A stretch of DNA of 58,275 bases from Actinomycetota bacterium. Its GTDB lineage: Bacteria; Actinomycetota; Thermoleophilia; Solirubrobacterales; 70-9. Below are positions 1-8,527 of this stretch, piece after piece; position 1 is the first letter of the stretch, and each line of letters starts with the position of its first letter. The position numbers and the translations under genes were made by a program. Under the pieces are notes generated by a model. That model made no database searches, was not told the DNA's origin, and saw only the letters and a program-made list of their open reading frames with translations. The DNA lies in the NCBI GenBank assembly GCA_018268575.1, contig JAFDWF010000106.1, positions 1 to 58,275 of the forward strand, read 5' to 3'.

Positions 1-305
1 GAGGAGCCGGCGGGGGCGGGCGTCGCCTCGGCTCCCGCGGCGGGCGCGGAGACGGGCGGCGGGGCGACGGCGGCGCCTTCGCCCGCGTCGATCCGCGCCA
101 GCACGGTGCCCACCTCGACCGTCTCCTCGACCCCGACCAGGATCTCGACCAGCGTGCCCGCGACCGGCGCCGGGCACTCGGTGTCGATCTTGTCGGTCGA
201 GATTTCGCAGATCATCTCCTCGGCGCCGATGCTGTCACCGACTGCCTTCAGCCAGGCGATGATCGTGCCCTCCGACATCGACGTGCCCATCGCGGGCATC
301 GTCAC
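1..305 (-). CDS. 2-oxo acid dehydrogenase E2 component, N-terminal fragment (first bkd-like operon)
   Basis: Only the first ~101 codons are present; the gene runs off the left edge of the window. The visible part is a lipoyl domain. It reads MPAMGTSMSEGTIIAWLK, then the lipoyl-lysine motif STDKIDTE, then a proline/alanine-rich linker. E2 is the acyltransferase core of 2-oxo acid dehydrogenase complexes and carries the acyl group on lipoyl-lysine. It is the third gene after E1alpha and E1beta (17 bases downstream of E1beta), so the three form one operon. I chose GTG at 305 because AAGG lies 10 bases upstream; ATG at 299 is in frame and also possible. The substrate class (branched-chain, pyruvate or acetoin) cannot be read from this fragment. 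Confidence 0.85.
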   Translation of the reverse strand, partial: MTMPAMGTSMSEGTIIAWLKAVGDSIGAEEMICEISTDKIDTECPAPVAGTLVEILVGVEETVEVGTVLARIDAGEGAAVAPPPVSAPAAGAEATPAPAGS

Positions 306-321
306 GTCGACCAGGCCTTGC

Positions 322-1287
322 TCAGTAGTCGAGGAGCTCACGACAGGCCTCGGCGATGCGGTCGGCGGTGGGGATCACCGCTTCCTCGAGCGGCGGGCTG
401 AAAGGGATCGGCACGTCCGGCGTCGCCAGCCGGCGGACCGGGCCGTCGAGGTGCCCGAAGGCGCGGTCGGCGATCAGCGAGGCGACCTCGGCGCCCGCCG
501 CGCAGGTGCGGTTGGCCTCGTCGATCACCAGCACCTTCGACGTCTTGGCGACGGAGTCGAGGATCGCCTCCTCGTCGAGCGGCGCCAGCGAGCGCAGGTC
601 GAGCACCTCGACCGAGGCGCCCTCGAGGTCCTCCGCCGCCTCCAGCGCGGCGTGGACCATGGCGCCGTAGGCGATCACCGTGAGGTCGCTGCCCGCGCGC
701 GCGACCCGGGCCGAGAACGGCGTCGCGTAGGGGTGCCCGGGGACCTCGCCCTTGATCCGGCGGTAGAGGTGCTTGTGCTCCATGAAGACGACCGGGTTGG
801 GGTCGGCGATCGCGGCGGCCAGGAGCCCCTTGGCGTCCTCGGGAGTCGACGGCGCGACCACCTTGAGGCCGGGCGCGTGCATGAACCAGGCCTCCGGGTT
901 CTGCGAGTGGAAGGGGCCGCCGGCGAAGCCGCCGCCCGAGGGCAGGCGCAGCACCAGCGGCACCGAGAGGCCGACCCGGTAGTGCATCTTGCCCGCCACG
1001 TTGACCAGCTGGTCGAAGCCGCAGGCGACGAAGTCGGAGAACTGCATCTCGCAGACCGGCCGCATCCCGGCGATCGCCGCGCCGACCGCGCTGCCGATAA
1101 TCCCCGCCTCGGCGATCGGGGCGTCGCGGACCCGGTCGGGGCCGAACTCGGCCTGCAGCCCGTCGGTGACCTTGAAGGCGCCGCCGAAGGCGCCGACGTC
1201 CTCGCCCATGACGAAGACGCTCTCGTCGCCGGCGAGGGCCTCGCGCAGGCCGTCGGAGATCGCCTGCAGGTAGGTGCGGAGCGCCAT
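322..1287 (-). CDS. 2-oxo acid dehydrogenase E1 beta subunit (transketolase-like), first copy
   Basis: 321 residues, the usual length of E1beta. It starts MALRTYLQAISDG and has the thiamine-diphosphate-contacting segment GEDVGAFGG at residues 28-36, PVCEMQFSDF, and the C-terminal transketolase domain ending PIPFSPPLEEAVIP. With E1alpha it decarboxylates a 2-oxo acid and passes the acyl group to E2. Its ATG overlaps the stop of E1alpha (ATGA at 1287), which indicates translational coupling. It is clearly a paralogue of the gene at 25984-26949, with the same length and long shared motifs. The branched-chain assignment rests on similarity to that second operon, which contains a leucine-type dehydrogenase. 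Pyruvate or acetoin dehydrogenase remain possible. Confidence 0.93.
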   Translation of the reverse strand: MALRTYLQAISDGLREALAGDESVFVMGEDVGAFGGAFKVTDGLQAEFGPDRVRDAPIAEAGIIGSAVGAAIAGMRPVCEMQFSDFVACGFDQLVNVAGKMHYRVGLSVPLVLRLPSGGGFAGGPFHSQNPEAWFMHAPGLKVVAPSTPEDAKGLLAAAIADPNPVVFMEHKHLYRRIKGEVPGHPYATPFSARVARAGSDLTVIAYGAMVHAALEAAEDLEGASVEVLDLRSLAPLDEEAILDSVAKTSKVLVIDEANRTCAAGAEVASLIADRAFGHLDGPVRRLATPDVPIPFSPPLEEAVIPTADRIAEACRELLDY

Positions 1288-2306
1288 CAGGCCGCGGCGG
1301 GCAGGGGGTCGGGGGCGGCGAAGCCGCTCCACGGCGCCGCACCTTCGCCCAGCGTCACCGGCTCGCCCACGCAGAAGACGTCGTCGCCGGCGGTGCCGGG
1401 AGCGGGCATCGGCGCCTCCATCGCCCGGGCGAGCGCGGCGTCGATCTGCGCCGCCACCTCGGCCTCGACCGCCGCCGTCTCCTCCTCGCCGAGGCGGCTC
1501 GCCAGCCGCTCGATCGGGTCGCGGCCGAGCCACTCCTCGAGCAGCTCGGTGGGGATGTAGCTCGCGTCGTCGTGGGCGCCGTGGCCGTGCATGCGCAGGG
1601 TGCGCGCCTCGATCAGCGTCGGCCCGTCGCCCGCCAGCGCCCGCTCGCGCGCCTCGCGGGTGGCTTCGAAGACCGCCTCGACGTCGTTGCCGTCGACGCT
1701 GACCGCCGCCACGCCGTAGGCCGCCGCCCGCGCGACCGGCTCGCGGGCGAACTGCCTCGAGGTCGGCGTCGAGTAGGCGAACTGGTTGTTCTCGAGCACG
1801 AAGATCACCGGCAGGCCGTAGAGCGCCGCCCAGTTCATCGCCTCGTGCCAGTCGCCGCGCGAGGTCGCGCCGTCGCCGAAGAAGCTGAGCGCGCAGCGTT
1901 GTTCGGAGCGCAGCTTGAAGGCCATCGCGAGCCCTCCGGCGACGACCATCATGTCGGGCAGCATCGAGACCATCCCGACCACGCCCACCCTCCGGTCGCC
2001 GAAGTGGACGTTCCCCTCGCGGCCGTGGCTGAGCTCGTTCTCGCGGCCCATGTAGTGGCGGAAGATTTCGGCGAGGTCGGTGCCGCGGACCAGGTGGGCG
2101 CCGAGGTCGCGGATCAGCGGCGAGCAGACCGCGTCGGCCGCCCCGAGGGCCCAGGTGGCGCCGACGCTGATCGCCTCCTGGCCCCGCCCGTCGTAGAAGG
2201 AGCCGGGGATCTTCCCCTGCTTGTAGAGGGAGAGGCCGCGCTCCTCGACCGCCCGCATGAGGACCATCGCCCGCAGCAGCCCGCGCCGGTCGGCGGCGTC
2301 CAGCAT
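1287..2306 (-). CDS. 2-oxo acid dehydrogenase E1 alpha subunit, first copy
   Basis: 339 residues from the ATG at 2306, which has GGAGG five bases upstream. An in-frame ATG at 2336 would add ten residues but has no visible ribosome-binding site. The thiamine-diphosphate motif begins GDG at residues 144-146 and closes with NN at 173-174. The phosphorylation-loop-like segment HGHGAHDD is present. The protein decarboxylates the 2-oxo acid substrate as the alpha2beta2 E1 with the next gene. Its paralogue at 26946 has GEG in place of GDG, so the two E1alpha proteins are not interchangeable copies. First gene of an operon E1alpha-E1beta-E2; no E3 (dihydrolipoyl dehydrogenase) gene occurs in this window. 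Confidence 0.92.
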   Translation of the reverse strand: MLDAADRRGLLRAMVLMRAVEERGLSLYKQGKIPGSFYDGRGQEAISVGATWALGAADAVCSPLIRDLGAHLVRGTDLAEIFRHYMGRENELSHGREGNVHFGDRRVGVVGMVSMLPDMMVVAGGLAMAFKLRSEQRCALSFFGDGATSRGDWHEAMNWAALYGLPVIFVLENNQFAYSTPTSRQFAREPVARAAAYGVAAVSVDGNDVEAVFEATREARERALAGDGPTLIEARTLRMHGHGAHDDASYIPTELLEEWLGRDPIERLASRLGEEETAAVEAEVAAQIDAALARAMEAPMPAPGTAGDDVFCVGEPVTLGEGAAPWSGFAAPDPLPAAA

Positions 2307-2373
2307 GGCGGCCTCCGGCCTCGGTTCCGCACCCATGGGAGCAGGCTACGGTCGGCCCGAGGGCCGGTCCACG

Positions 2374-2415
2374 GACAGCGGTCGCCAACCTGCGCCCGCC
2401 GGCGCGACCGCTGTC
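2374..2415. promoter_or_regulatory. 12-bp perfect inverted repeat in a divergent intergenic region
   Basis: GACAGCGGTCGC (2374-2385) and its exact reverse complement (2404-2415) flank an 18-base spacer. The repeat lies between the divergently transcribed E1alpha operon (start 2306) and the RibD-like gene (start 2555). It could be an operator for either unit or a hairpin. The rest of the 2337-2554 gap shows only a possible -10 (TAAAGT, 2538-2543) for the plus-strand gene. Confidence 0.35.
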
Positions 2416-2554
2416 GCGTCAGCCGCGCGGGGCGGATCGTGACGCTTGAGAGAGCCGCCGGTCGACGGCGCGGGGGTCGAGCGCGTGGTCGATCGCCATC
2501 ACCGCGGCGCTCGCGGGCCGCTCCAGTGGCCGCCCCGTAAAGTGACCGAGTGAG

Positions 2555-3112
2555 ATGGCCAAGCTGATCTACTCGGCGATCGCCTCGCTCGACGGGTACG
2601 TCGAGGACGAGACCGGCAAGTTCGACTGGGCGATGCCCGACGAGGAGCTGCACGCGTTCGTCAACGACCTCGAGCGGCCGATCGGCACCTACCTCTACGG
2701 GCGCCGGATGTACGAGACGATGGTCTTCTGGGAGACCGCGAGCATGGCCCACGAGCCGGCGATGTTCGGCGATTACGCCCGGATCTGGCGGGCGGCCGAG
2801 AAGATCGTCTACTCGCGGACGCTTGCCGAGGTGTCCAGTGCGCGGACGCGGATCGAGCGCGAGCTTGATCGCGACGCCGTGCTCGGCCTGAAGCGGGCCG
2901 CGGCGGCCGACCTCGCGGTCGGCGGCGCCGAGCTCGCCGGGCAGGCGATCGGCGCGGGGCTGGTCGACGAATGCCACCTGTTCTTGTTCCCGGTCGTGGT
3001 GGGGGGCGGCAAGCGGGCCCTGCCCGAGGGCGTCCGCGCCCAACTCGAGCTGCTCGACGAGCGCCGCTTCGGCAGCGGCGTCGTCCACCTCCACTACCGC
3101 GTGCGCGCCTGA
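2555..3112 (+). CDS. Dihydrofolate reductase family (RibD C-terminal-like) protein
   Basis: 185 residues. The start MAKLIYSAIASLDGYVED matches the first strand and loop of the RibD-C/DHFR-like fold. Conserved family segments follow: TYLYGRRMYETM (residues ~48-60), DLAVGGAELAGQAI, and the C-terminal VVVGGGKRALPEG. Members are NADPH-dependent reductases of unknown specificity, often annotated only as dihydrofolate reductase family protein. They are not true FolA: the folate-binding Asp/Glu context is absent. The gene is monocistronic by context, divergent from the E1 operon and convergent with the LuxR gene, with 16 bases between the stops. The ribosome-binding site is weak (GAGTGAG). Confidence 0.85.
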   Translation: MAKLIYSAIASLDGYVEDETGKFDWAMPDEELHAFVNDLERPIGTYLYGRRMYETMVFWETASMAHEPAMFGDYARIWRAAEKIVYSRTLAEVSSARTRIERELDRDAVLGLKRAAAADLAVGGAELAGQAIGAGLVDECHLFLFPVVVGGGKRALPEGVRAQLELLDERRFGSGVVHLHYRVRA

Positions 3113-3128
3113 GCGGGTCGCCGCCGGC

Positions 3129-3947
3129 TCAGACCGCCCCGGGCGGCGCGCCGAGCGCCACCCTGGTCGCGGCGGTGCGGTTGTGGACGCCGAGCTTGGC
3201 GTAGATGTGCTCGACGTGGCGGACGACGGTGTGGCGGCTGATGCCGAGCTCGTCTCCGATCGCGCGGTTGGTGCGACCGGAGATGAGGTGGGCGAGGACC
3301 TCGGCCTCGCGGGCGGTGAGCGGCAGGCGTCGTGCCAGGTCGGCCGCCGAGCCGGCTGGGTCGAGGAGGTCGGCCGGCTGTGACGATCGCGGCGGCGCCG
3401 CGAGGCGGGCGTGGGCGGCCCGCAGGTGCGGCGCGAGCAGCTCGGTCAGCGCCACCTCGCGGCCGCGGAAGTCGGGGCCCGCGCGATGGAAGGTGAGGCA
3501 GGAGCTCGAGCCCGCCGGGCCCCAGGCCAGTTGCACCGAGAGCTCGTTGGCCATGCCGAGCGGCCGGTAGAAATCGTTGAAGAGATCGCGTCGGCGCCAC
3601 TCGCGCGGCGCCACGTAGTCCGAGAGCCGGCGCGCGCCGCGGTCGGCGGCGGCTAGGTCGGGGACCATCACCGGGTGGTCGCGCCAGCTGTGGGCGACCG
3701 CCTCCAAGAGCCCGGCCGGGTAGACGCCCGGGTCGCCGACCTCGACCTCCATCGCGGCCATCCAGTCGCGGCTGCCGACGAGGATCACGCCGTCGGCGCC
3801 GATCAGGCTTGCCAGCGCCTCGACCCGCTCGACGAAGCCTGCCGCGTCGGTGCATTCGGCGACCGCGGCGGCAAAGCCGAGCGCCGCCCTGGCGTCCCGT
3901 GTCTTCAGCTCGTTCTCGGCCCCCACGGCACAGCAAGGGTCGCCCAT
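3129..3947 (-). CDS. LuxR-family transcriptional regulator
   Basis: 272 residues from ATG at 3947. The C-terminal ~65 residues are a classic LuxR helix-turn-helix: LTAREAEVLAHLISGRTN, then IGDELGISRHTVVRHVEHIYAKLGV. The N-terminal ~190 residues have no receiver-domain aspartate pattern and no P-loop. They look like a GAF/PAS-type sensing region, but I cannot name the ligand. The gene is divergent from the secreted propeller gene at 4059 across 111 bases, so that gene is a plausible target. The start is uncertain because the frame stays open upstream. ATG 3947 was chosen because it gives a normal length and leaves room for a promoter. Confidence 0.8.
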   Translation of the reverse strand: MGDPCCAVGAENELKTRDARAALGFAAAVAECTDAAGFVERVEALASLIGADGVILVGSRDWMAAMEVEVGDPGVYPAGLLEAVAHSWRDHPVMVPDLAAADRGARRLSDYVAPREWRRRDLFNDFYRPLGMANELSVQLAWGPAGSSSCLTFHRAGPDFRGREVALTELLAPHLRAAHARLAAPPRSSQPADLLDPAGSAADLARRLPLTAREAEVLAHLISGRTNRAIGDELGISRHTVVRHVEHIYAKLGVHNRTAATRVALGAPPGAV

Positions 3948-4058
3948 GGGCCCGGGGCTTTCAAGCCCGGCAGGCCGCGGCACTCGCGCCGGCCGCGGGC
4001 GCGCAGATAGCAAGGGTGCCCTATAGACAGCCGCGGCTCGGGTGGCGAGGCTCCGAGG

Positions 4059-5465
4059 ATGCGCGAAGTTCGTCGTCGACCGAAGGCGGGGCCGGAGCCA
4101 GGCCGTGCGCCGAGGCGGCGGCGCCTTGCGCTCACGAGGCCCGTCGCGAGCGCCGTCCTCGCCGTCCTTGCCGCGCTCGCCGTCCTCGCTGCCCCGGTCG
4201 CCGCGTCGGCATTGCCGGGGAGCGCCGACGCCGCCCCTTCCCCGGCGCCGCCCGTCGACCCCTCGGCGGCCGCGGGCGGCGCGGCGCTGACGCTGCGCGA
4301 ATGCTTCTCCGACGCCCCCGAAGAAGCGTGCCAGAGAGTCCCGCACCGCTCGCTCGAATTCGCCGGCGGCGTCGCGGTCAGCCCCGACGGGACCGGCGTC
4401 TACGTCGCCGCGCGGCGGTACCGGCCGGCCGGCCCCGGGGTCGACGCGCTCACCGAATTCGCCCGCGACCCGGACGGGACGCTGCACCCGGTGGGCTGCC
4501 TCGCCTTCGGCGGCTCCCGCGGTTGCCGGGCGTCCCCCGTCTCCCTCGAAGGCGTCGGCCGGCTGGCGTTCAGCCCCGACGGCCGCGACCTCTACGCGCT
4601 CACCGATTTCGGCCTGGTCGTGCTCTCCCGCGAAGCAGGCGGCCGGCTACGGCCGATCGGCTGCGTCGTCCTCGCCGCGCGGGCGGGCCGCGGCACCGGG
4701 GGGTGCGAGCGACCCGCCGCGCGCGCCCCGCTGGCGCCGACCGGCATCGCGATCAGCGCCGACGGCGCCGACCTCTACGTGACCGGGGCGATGAAGGAAG
4801 CCGGCTTCCCGGGGCCCGCCTGGGTCGGCGGCCTTTACGAGCTCGCCCGCCGCGCCGACGGCACCATCGCGCCGGCGCCGCTCGGCTGCTTCGGCCCCGC
4901 CGACGCACACGCTTGCGCGACGATCGACACCTTCCACCTCGACGAACCGGCGGTGACCCCGGACGGCTCGGCGCTCTACGCCGTCGGCTACGAAGGGATC
5001 TGGCGCTTCCCCCGCGCCGCCGACGGCTCACTCGGCGCCCCGACCTGCGTCCTCTGGGCGGGCCGCGGGTGCGGTCTCGCCACCCCCGGCTACCAGTCGC
5101 TGGCGATCAGCTCCGACGGGTCCCTCCTCTACCTGGGCACGACCCACAGGACCGCCGCGTTCTCGATCGGCCCGACCGGCGCCCTCACCAAGGTGGCCTC
5201 GAGGCCGCTGCCCTCCGACCACCTCACCCTCTCGCCCGACGGCTCCCGCCTCTACGGGGCGGTCTACGACACCGGCCACGGCGGCATCCGCGCCTTCGCC
5301 GTGGGCGGCGGCGCGCTCTCCCCGCTCGGCGGGCCGTTCGCCGTCGAAGGGGTCGAAAGCATGGCCGTCACCCCGGACGGGGGCACCCTGCTGGCCACCT
5401 CGTCCTGCGGCTGCGGCGGCGCCCTCCTGGCCCTCTCCCCGAACAGAAAGGAACCCCTTCGATGA
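4059..5465 (+). CDS. Secreted beta-propeller (lactonase/YVTN-like) repeat protein
   Basis: 468 residues. The N-terminus has an arginine-rich start, a hydrophobic core (residues ~28-48, ending VAASALPG) and a likely signal cleavage, so the product is exported. The mature part has repeated blade motifs such as AVSPDGTGVYVAAR, AFSPDGRDLYALT, AISADGADLYVTG, AISSDGSLLYLG, TLSPDGSRLYGA and AVTPDGGTLLATS. That gives six to seven blades of the lactonase/YVTN-like propeller class. Paired cysteines could form disulfides outside the cell. No catalytic activity can be assigned. Its stop overlaps the start of the next gene (ATGA at 5462-5465), so the two exported proteins are probably made together. Glutamate is encoded mainly by GAA, unlike the neighbouring cytosolic genes. 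Confidence 0.85.
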   Translation: MREVRRRPKAGPEPGRAPRRRRLALTRPVASAVLAVLAALAVLAAPVAASALPGSADAAPSPAPPVDPSAAAGGAALTLRECFSDAPEEACQRVPHRSLEFAGGVAVSPDGTGVYVAARRYRPAGPGVDALTEFARDPDGTLHPVGCLAFGGSRGCRASPVSLEGVGRLAFSPDGRDLYALTDFGLVVLSREAGGRLRPIGCVVLAARAGRGTGGCERPAARAPLAPTGIAISADGADLYVTGAMKEAGFPGPAWVGGLYELARRADGTIAPAPLGCFGPADAHACATIDTFHLDEPAVTPDGSALYAVGYEGIWRFPRAADGSLGAPTCVLWAGRGCGLATPGYQSLAISSDGSLLYLGTTHRTAAFSIGPTGALTKVASRPLPSDHLTLSPDGSRLYGAVYDTGHGGIRAFAVGGGALSPLGGPFAVEGVESMAVTPDGGTLLATSSCGCGGALLALSPNRKEPLR

Positions 5466-6130
5466 AGGCCCTCAGAGAGAAGCTCACCTACGCGAACGTG
5501 ATCGCGACGCTCGCCCTCGTGATCGCCGTCGCCGGCGGCAGCGCCCTCGCGGCGACGAGGATGCTGCCGAAGAACAGCGTCGGCACCAGGCAGATCAAGA
5601 ACCACGCGGTCACCAGGGCGAAGATCAAGATCGCATCGCTGGGAACCGTCCCCAGTGCAACCGCGGCCGTGCACGCGAGCAGCGCCGACAACGCCGTGCA
5701 CGCGACCAGCGCCGACAGCGCCGGCCACGCGACCTCCGCCGATAGCGCCGCCAACGCGGAATCCCTCGGCGGCCTGCGCGCCGCCGCCTACGCGAAGGCC
5801 GAACTCGAACCGATACACACGGTCGGCGCGCCGGGGCAGCCAGGCTTCGAAGGCGGCTGCGCGAACGAAGGCGGCAACTTCGGCGAAGTGGGCTTCTACC
5901 GCGACGGCTTCGGCATCGTCCACCTGGTCGGCCTCGCCTCCTGCCCGACCCTCGACGCGACCATCTTCACGCTTCCCCCCGGCTTCCGGCCCACGGTCGA
6001 CAATCTGATGGTGGTGGCGACGGGCGAAACGACGACCGGCGAGGTGGCCGTGCTGCCGAACGGCGAAGTCCGGACCTTCGCGGGCCACACCCCGCGCCTC
6101 TTCGGGCTGACCTTCCGGGCGGCGTCCTAG
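5462..6130 (+). CDS. Exported or membrane-anchored protein of the Solirubrobacterales LTYANV family
   Basis: 222 residues. The N-terminus has a positively charged start, LTYANVIATLALVIAVAGGSALAA as a membrane or signal segment, then LPKNSVGTRQIKNHAVTRAKIK. That block recurs in many uncharacterised thermoleophilian exported proteins. Residues ~65-100 carry short Ala-Thr/Ser-Ala-Asp repeats (VHASSADNA, VHATSADSA, GHATSADSA) suggestive of a low-complexity stalk. The C-terminal ~120 residues are a compact domain with two cysteines (GGCANEGG and LASCPT). It is translationally coupled to the propeller gene. Function unknown. Confidence 0.8.
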   Translation: MKALREKLTYANVIATLALVIAVAGGSALAATRMLPKNSVGTRQIKNHAVTRAKIKIASLGTVPSATAAVHASSADNAVHATSADSAGHATSADSAANAESLGGLRAAAYAKAELEPIHTVGAPGQPGFEGGCANEGGNFGEVGFYRDGFGIVHLVGLASCPTLDATIFTLPPGFRPTVDNLMVVATGETTTGEVAVLPNGEVRTFAGHTPRLFGLTFRAAS

Positions 6131-6915
6131 ATGGAGGCTCCAGGACGGGTGCGGGGGTGCGTGGCCGGGTTGAGCTGGCGCCCGGGGTGGGGGTTCGGGC
6201 CTGAGGTGGTTCGGGCCGGACCGATCGGGGTTCCGGCGTCCCGGGCGTCTCGGAGGCGACCCGGGCAGGCTGTGGCCGCCTCCCGAGACGCCCGGGACGG
6301 GAGGTCTTGCGGGGGGAGCTTGCGCAGGGACGGGCCGGCGCGGGGAAGGGACGGGTGCGTGGCGGGGAGGATCCGGGGAGATCGGCATCTCCGTGACGGG
6401 ACAGAGGGATGCGACGTCTCCGTGACGGGGCCGACGAAAGACGCCACGAAGACCGTGCGATCTGCGCGGGTCATGCCGGGAAGATGCATGGATACGGGAG
6501 ATCTCCGAAGATCCCCGCCCTGTCCGTGACGAAGACCCCACGATCGCAGGGAAGGCGTATGCCTTCCTGCGAGGGCTCCGACCCCTCTCTTCGCGCTGAG
6601 TGAATCTGGGCCCCTATAGGGGCCCAGAACCGTGGTCACGTCTTCGTGACCGTGGAGGAACTGTGAAATCCGTGACGTCTCCCTCACGTCTCCCGCGTGG
6701 TTCCCGGCGTCTTCCTCACGGACCCCGCGGCACCCTCCCTCCGCTGTTCCTTATGCGCCCGTGGGGCGCATAAGGAACAGCGGAGCGTAGGACCCTCTGC
6801 CGTCCCTCCCATGACCCGGCCTTCTCGGAGGCGGCCACAGCCTGCCAGGGTCGCCTCCGAGAAGGCCGCGTCCCTTTCGGCATCGGGCGCCAGCCGGCGA
6901 CGCCCCCGTCCCTCA
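6131..6915 (+). repeat. Long mosaic intergenic repeat, copy A
   Basis: No gene is visible in 6131-6958. The stretch contains hairpin modules shared with four other places in the window. They are: an alpha hairpin at 6237-6299 (17-bp arms CGTCCCGGGCGTCTCGG) around an invariant GACCCGGGCAGGCTGTGGCC core; blocks with repeated CCGTGACG motifs; a hairpin at 6606-6628 (TCTGGGCCCC/GGGGCCCAG); a conserved block at 6670-6725; a 22-bp-stem hairpin at 6739-6785; and a second alpha hairpin at 6817-6868 in inverted core orientation. The segment 6700-6915 matches 42225-42440 closely in reverse complement. The copy starts directly at the stop of the preceding gene. I take this polarity as plus. Confidence 0.85.
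6739..6785. repeat. 22-bp perfect stem-loop within repeat A
   Basis: CTCCGCTGTTCCTTATGCGCCC (6739-6760) pairs perfectly with 6764-6785 around a GTG loop. The same outer 17 to 18 base pairs recur at 42356-42402, where the inner stem and loop differ but still pair. This indicates selection for the fold. It could act as a bidirectional terminator for the upstream exported-protein operon, though no T-run follows. Confidence 0.8.
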
Positions 6916-6958
6916 GCGTCCCGCCGCACCGCCCACGCACCACCCGGCCCCCGAGCAC

Positions 6959-7014
6959 TATAGTCTCATTCAGACATCGGTATAGCTTTCATATATCTGA
7001 ACGGAGACAGCGAA
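6959..7014 (+). promoter_or_regulatory. Promoter/operator region of the methylmalonate-semialdehyde dehydrogenase gene
   Basis: This is the only AT-rich stretch after repeat A. It holds TATAGT (6959-6964, -10-like), TTCAGA (6969-6974) and the near-palindrome TTCATATATCTGAA (6988-7001), then GGAGA as ribosome-binding site before ATG 7015. TTCAGA and the TCTGAA of the near-palindrome form an inverted pair about 27 bp apart. The convergent IclR gene downstream is a candidate ligand-responsive regulator; this is inference from proximity only. Confidence 0.45.
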
Positions 7015-8520
7015 ATGGCGACCACTTCGGAGCTGAGGACGATCGAACACCACATCGGAGGTCAGGCCACCGCCGGCGAGGGAGCGCGGCGTAGCACGGT
7101 CTGGGATCCCGCCACCGGCGCGCCCCAGGCCGAGGTGGCGCTGGCTACCACGGCCGACGTCGACCGCGCGGTCGGGGCGGCGAAGGCGGCCTTCGAGTCG
7201 TGGGGGGACGTGTCGATCGCGAAGCGCACCCGGATCATGTTCGCCTTCCGCCAGCTCGTCGACAGCCACGTCGACGAGCTCGCCCGGATCGTCTCCTCCG
7301 AGCACGGCAAGGTGTTCGACGACGCCAAGGGCGAGGTGGTTCGCGGGCTCGAGGTGGTCGAGTTCGCCTGCGGCCTGCCGCAGCTGCTGAAGGGCGAGTT
7401 CTCCGACCAGGTCTCGACCGCCGTCGACGCCCACTCGTTCCGCCAGCCGCTCGGCGTCTGCGCCGGGATCACGCCGTTCAACTTCCCGGTGATGGTGCCG
7501 ATGTGGATGCACCCGGTGGCGATCGCCTGCGGCAACACCTTCGTCCTGAAGCCCTCCGAGCGTGACCCCTCGGCCTCCGGCCTGATCGCCGAGCTCTACG
7601 CCGAGGCGGGCCTCCCCGAGGGCGTCTTCAACGTCGTCCACGGCGACAAGGAGGCCGTCGACGCGCTGCTCGACCACCCCGACGTGGCGGCGGTCAGCTT
7701 CGTCGGCTCGACCCCGATCGCCAAGTACGTGCACGGGCGGGCGAGTGCCGCGGGCAAGCGGGTCCAGGCCCTCGGCGGGGCGAAGAACCACGCGGTGGTG
7801 ATGCCCGACGCCGACCTCGAGTTCGCCTCCGACCACCTGATCGCCGCCGGCTTCGGCTCGGCCGGCCAGCGCTGCATGGCGATCTCGGTGGCGGTGGCGG
7901 TCGGCGAGGCGGCCGACGGGTTGGTCGAGCACCTCGAGCGCAAGGCGCGCGAGGTGCGGGTCGGCGCCGGGTCCGATCCCGAGTCCGAAATGGGCCCGGT
8001 CGTCACCCCCGAGGCGCGCGAGCGGGTCACCGGCTACATCGAGGAGGGCGTCGAGGCCGGCGCGGTGGCGGTCGTCGACGGGCGTGAGCTGGAGGTCGAG
8101 GGCGAGGGCTTCTTCGTCGGGCCGACCCTCTTCGACCGGGTCGAGACCAACATGTCGATCTACCGCGACGAGATCTTCGGCCCCGTCCTCGCGATCATCC
8201 GGGTCGACACCCTGGACGACGCGATCCGGCTGATCAACGAGACCGCGTTCGCCAACGGGACCGCGATCTTCACCTCGAGCGGCGGCGCCGCGCGCAAGTT
8301 CCAGCGCGAGGTCGAAGTCGGGATGATCGGCGTCAACGTGCCGATCCCGGTGCCGATGGCCTACCACTCCTTCGGCGGCTGGAAGGACTCGCTGTTCGGC
8401 GACCACCACATCCACGGCCCCGAGGGCTTCCGCTTCTACACCCGTGCCAAGGCGGTCACCACCCGCTGGCCGGCGGAGAAGGACATCGGCGCCGAGATGC
8501 ACTTCCCGACCGCCAACTGA
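7015..8520 (+). CDS. mmsA: Methylmalonate-semialdehyde dehydrogenase (CoA-acylating)
   Basis: 501 residues, normal for the family. It oxidises methylmalonate semialdehyde (valine catabolism) or malonate semialdehyde to propionyl-CoA or acetyl-CoA using NAD+ and CoA. Visible motifs are the [16 protein letters not shown] segment (residues ~156-170), characteristic of [26 protein letters not shown] (254-267) and the catalytic cysteine in [10 protein letters not shown] (Cys287). General aldehyde dehydrogenases instead carry a Glu-Leu-Gly-Gly-Lys motif; its replacement by GGAKNH identifies the CoA-acylating subgroup. It stands alone after an AT-rich promoter and is convergent with an IclR gene (7 bases between stops). 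It fits with the two branched-chain 2-oxo acid dehydrogenase operons in the window. Confidence 0.93.
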   Translation: MATTSELRTIEHHIGGQATAGEGARRSTVWDPATGAPQAEVALATTADVDRAVGAAKAAFESWGDVSIAKRTRIMFAFRQLVDSHVDELARIVSSEHGKVFDDAKGEVVRGLEVVEFACGLPQLLKGEFSDQVSTAVDAHSFRQPLGVCAGITPFNFPVMVPMWMHPVAIACGNTFVLKPSERDPSASGLIAELYAEAGLPEGVFNVVHGDKEAVDALLDHPDVAAVSFVGSTPIAKYVHGRASAAGKRVQALGGAKNHAVVMPDADLEFASDHLIAAGFGSAGQRCMAISVAVAVGEAADGLVEHLERKAREVRVGAGSDPESEMGPVVTPEARERVTGYIEEGVEAGAVAVVDGRELEVEGEGFFVGPTLFDRVETNMSIYRDEIFGPVLAIIRVDTLDDAIRLINETAFANGTAIFTSSGGAARKFQREVEVGMIGVNVPIPVPMAYHSFGGWKDSLFGDHHIHGPEGFRFYTRAKAVTTRWPAEKDIGAEMHFPTAN

Positions 8521-8527
8521 CGGTCGG

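Noticed and set aside
6131..6915. CRISPR array or tandem repeat interpretation of the hairpin-rich regions
   Set aside because: The repeats are dispersed single copies with differing modules, not regular direct repeats with spacers, and no cas genes are present.
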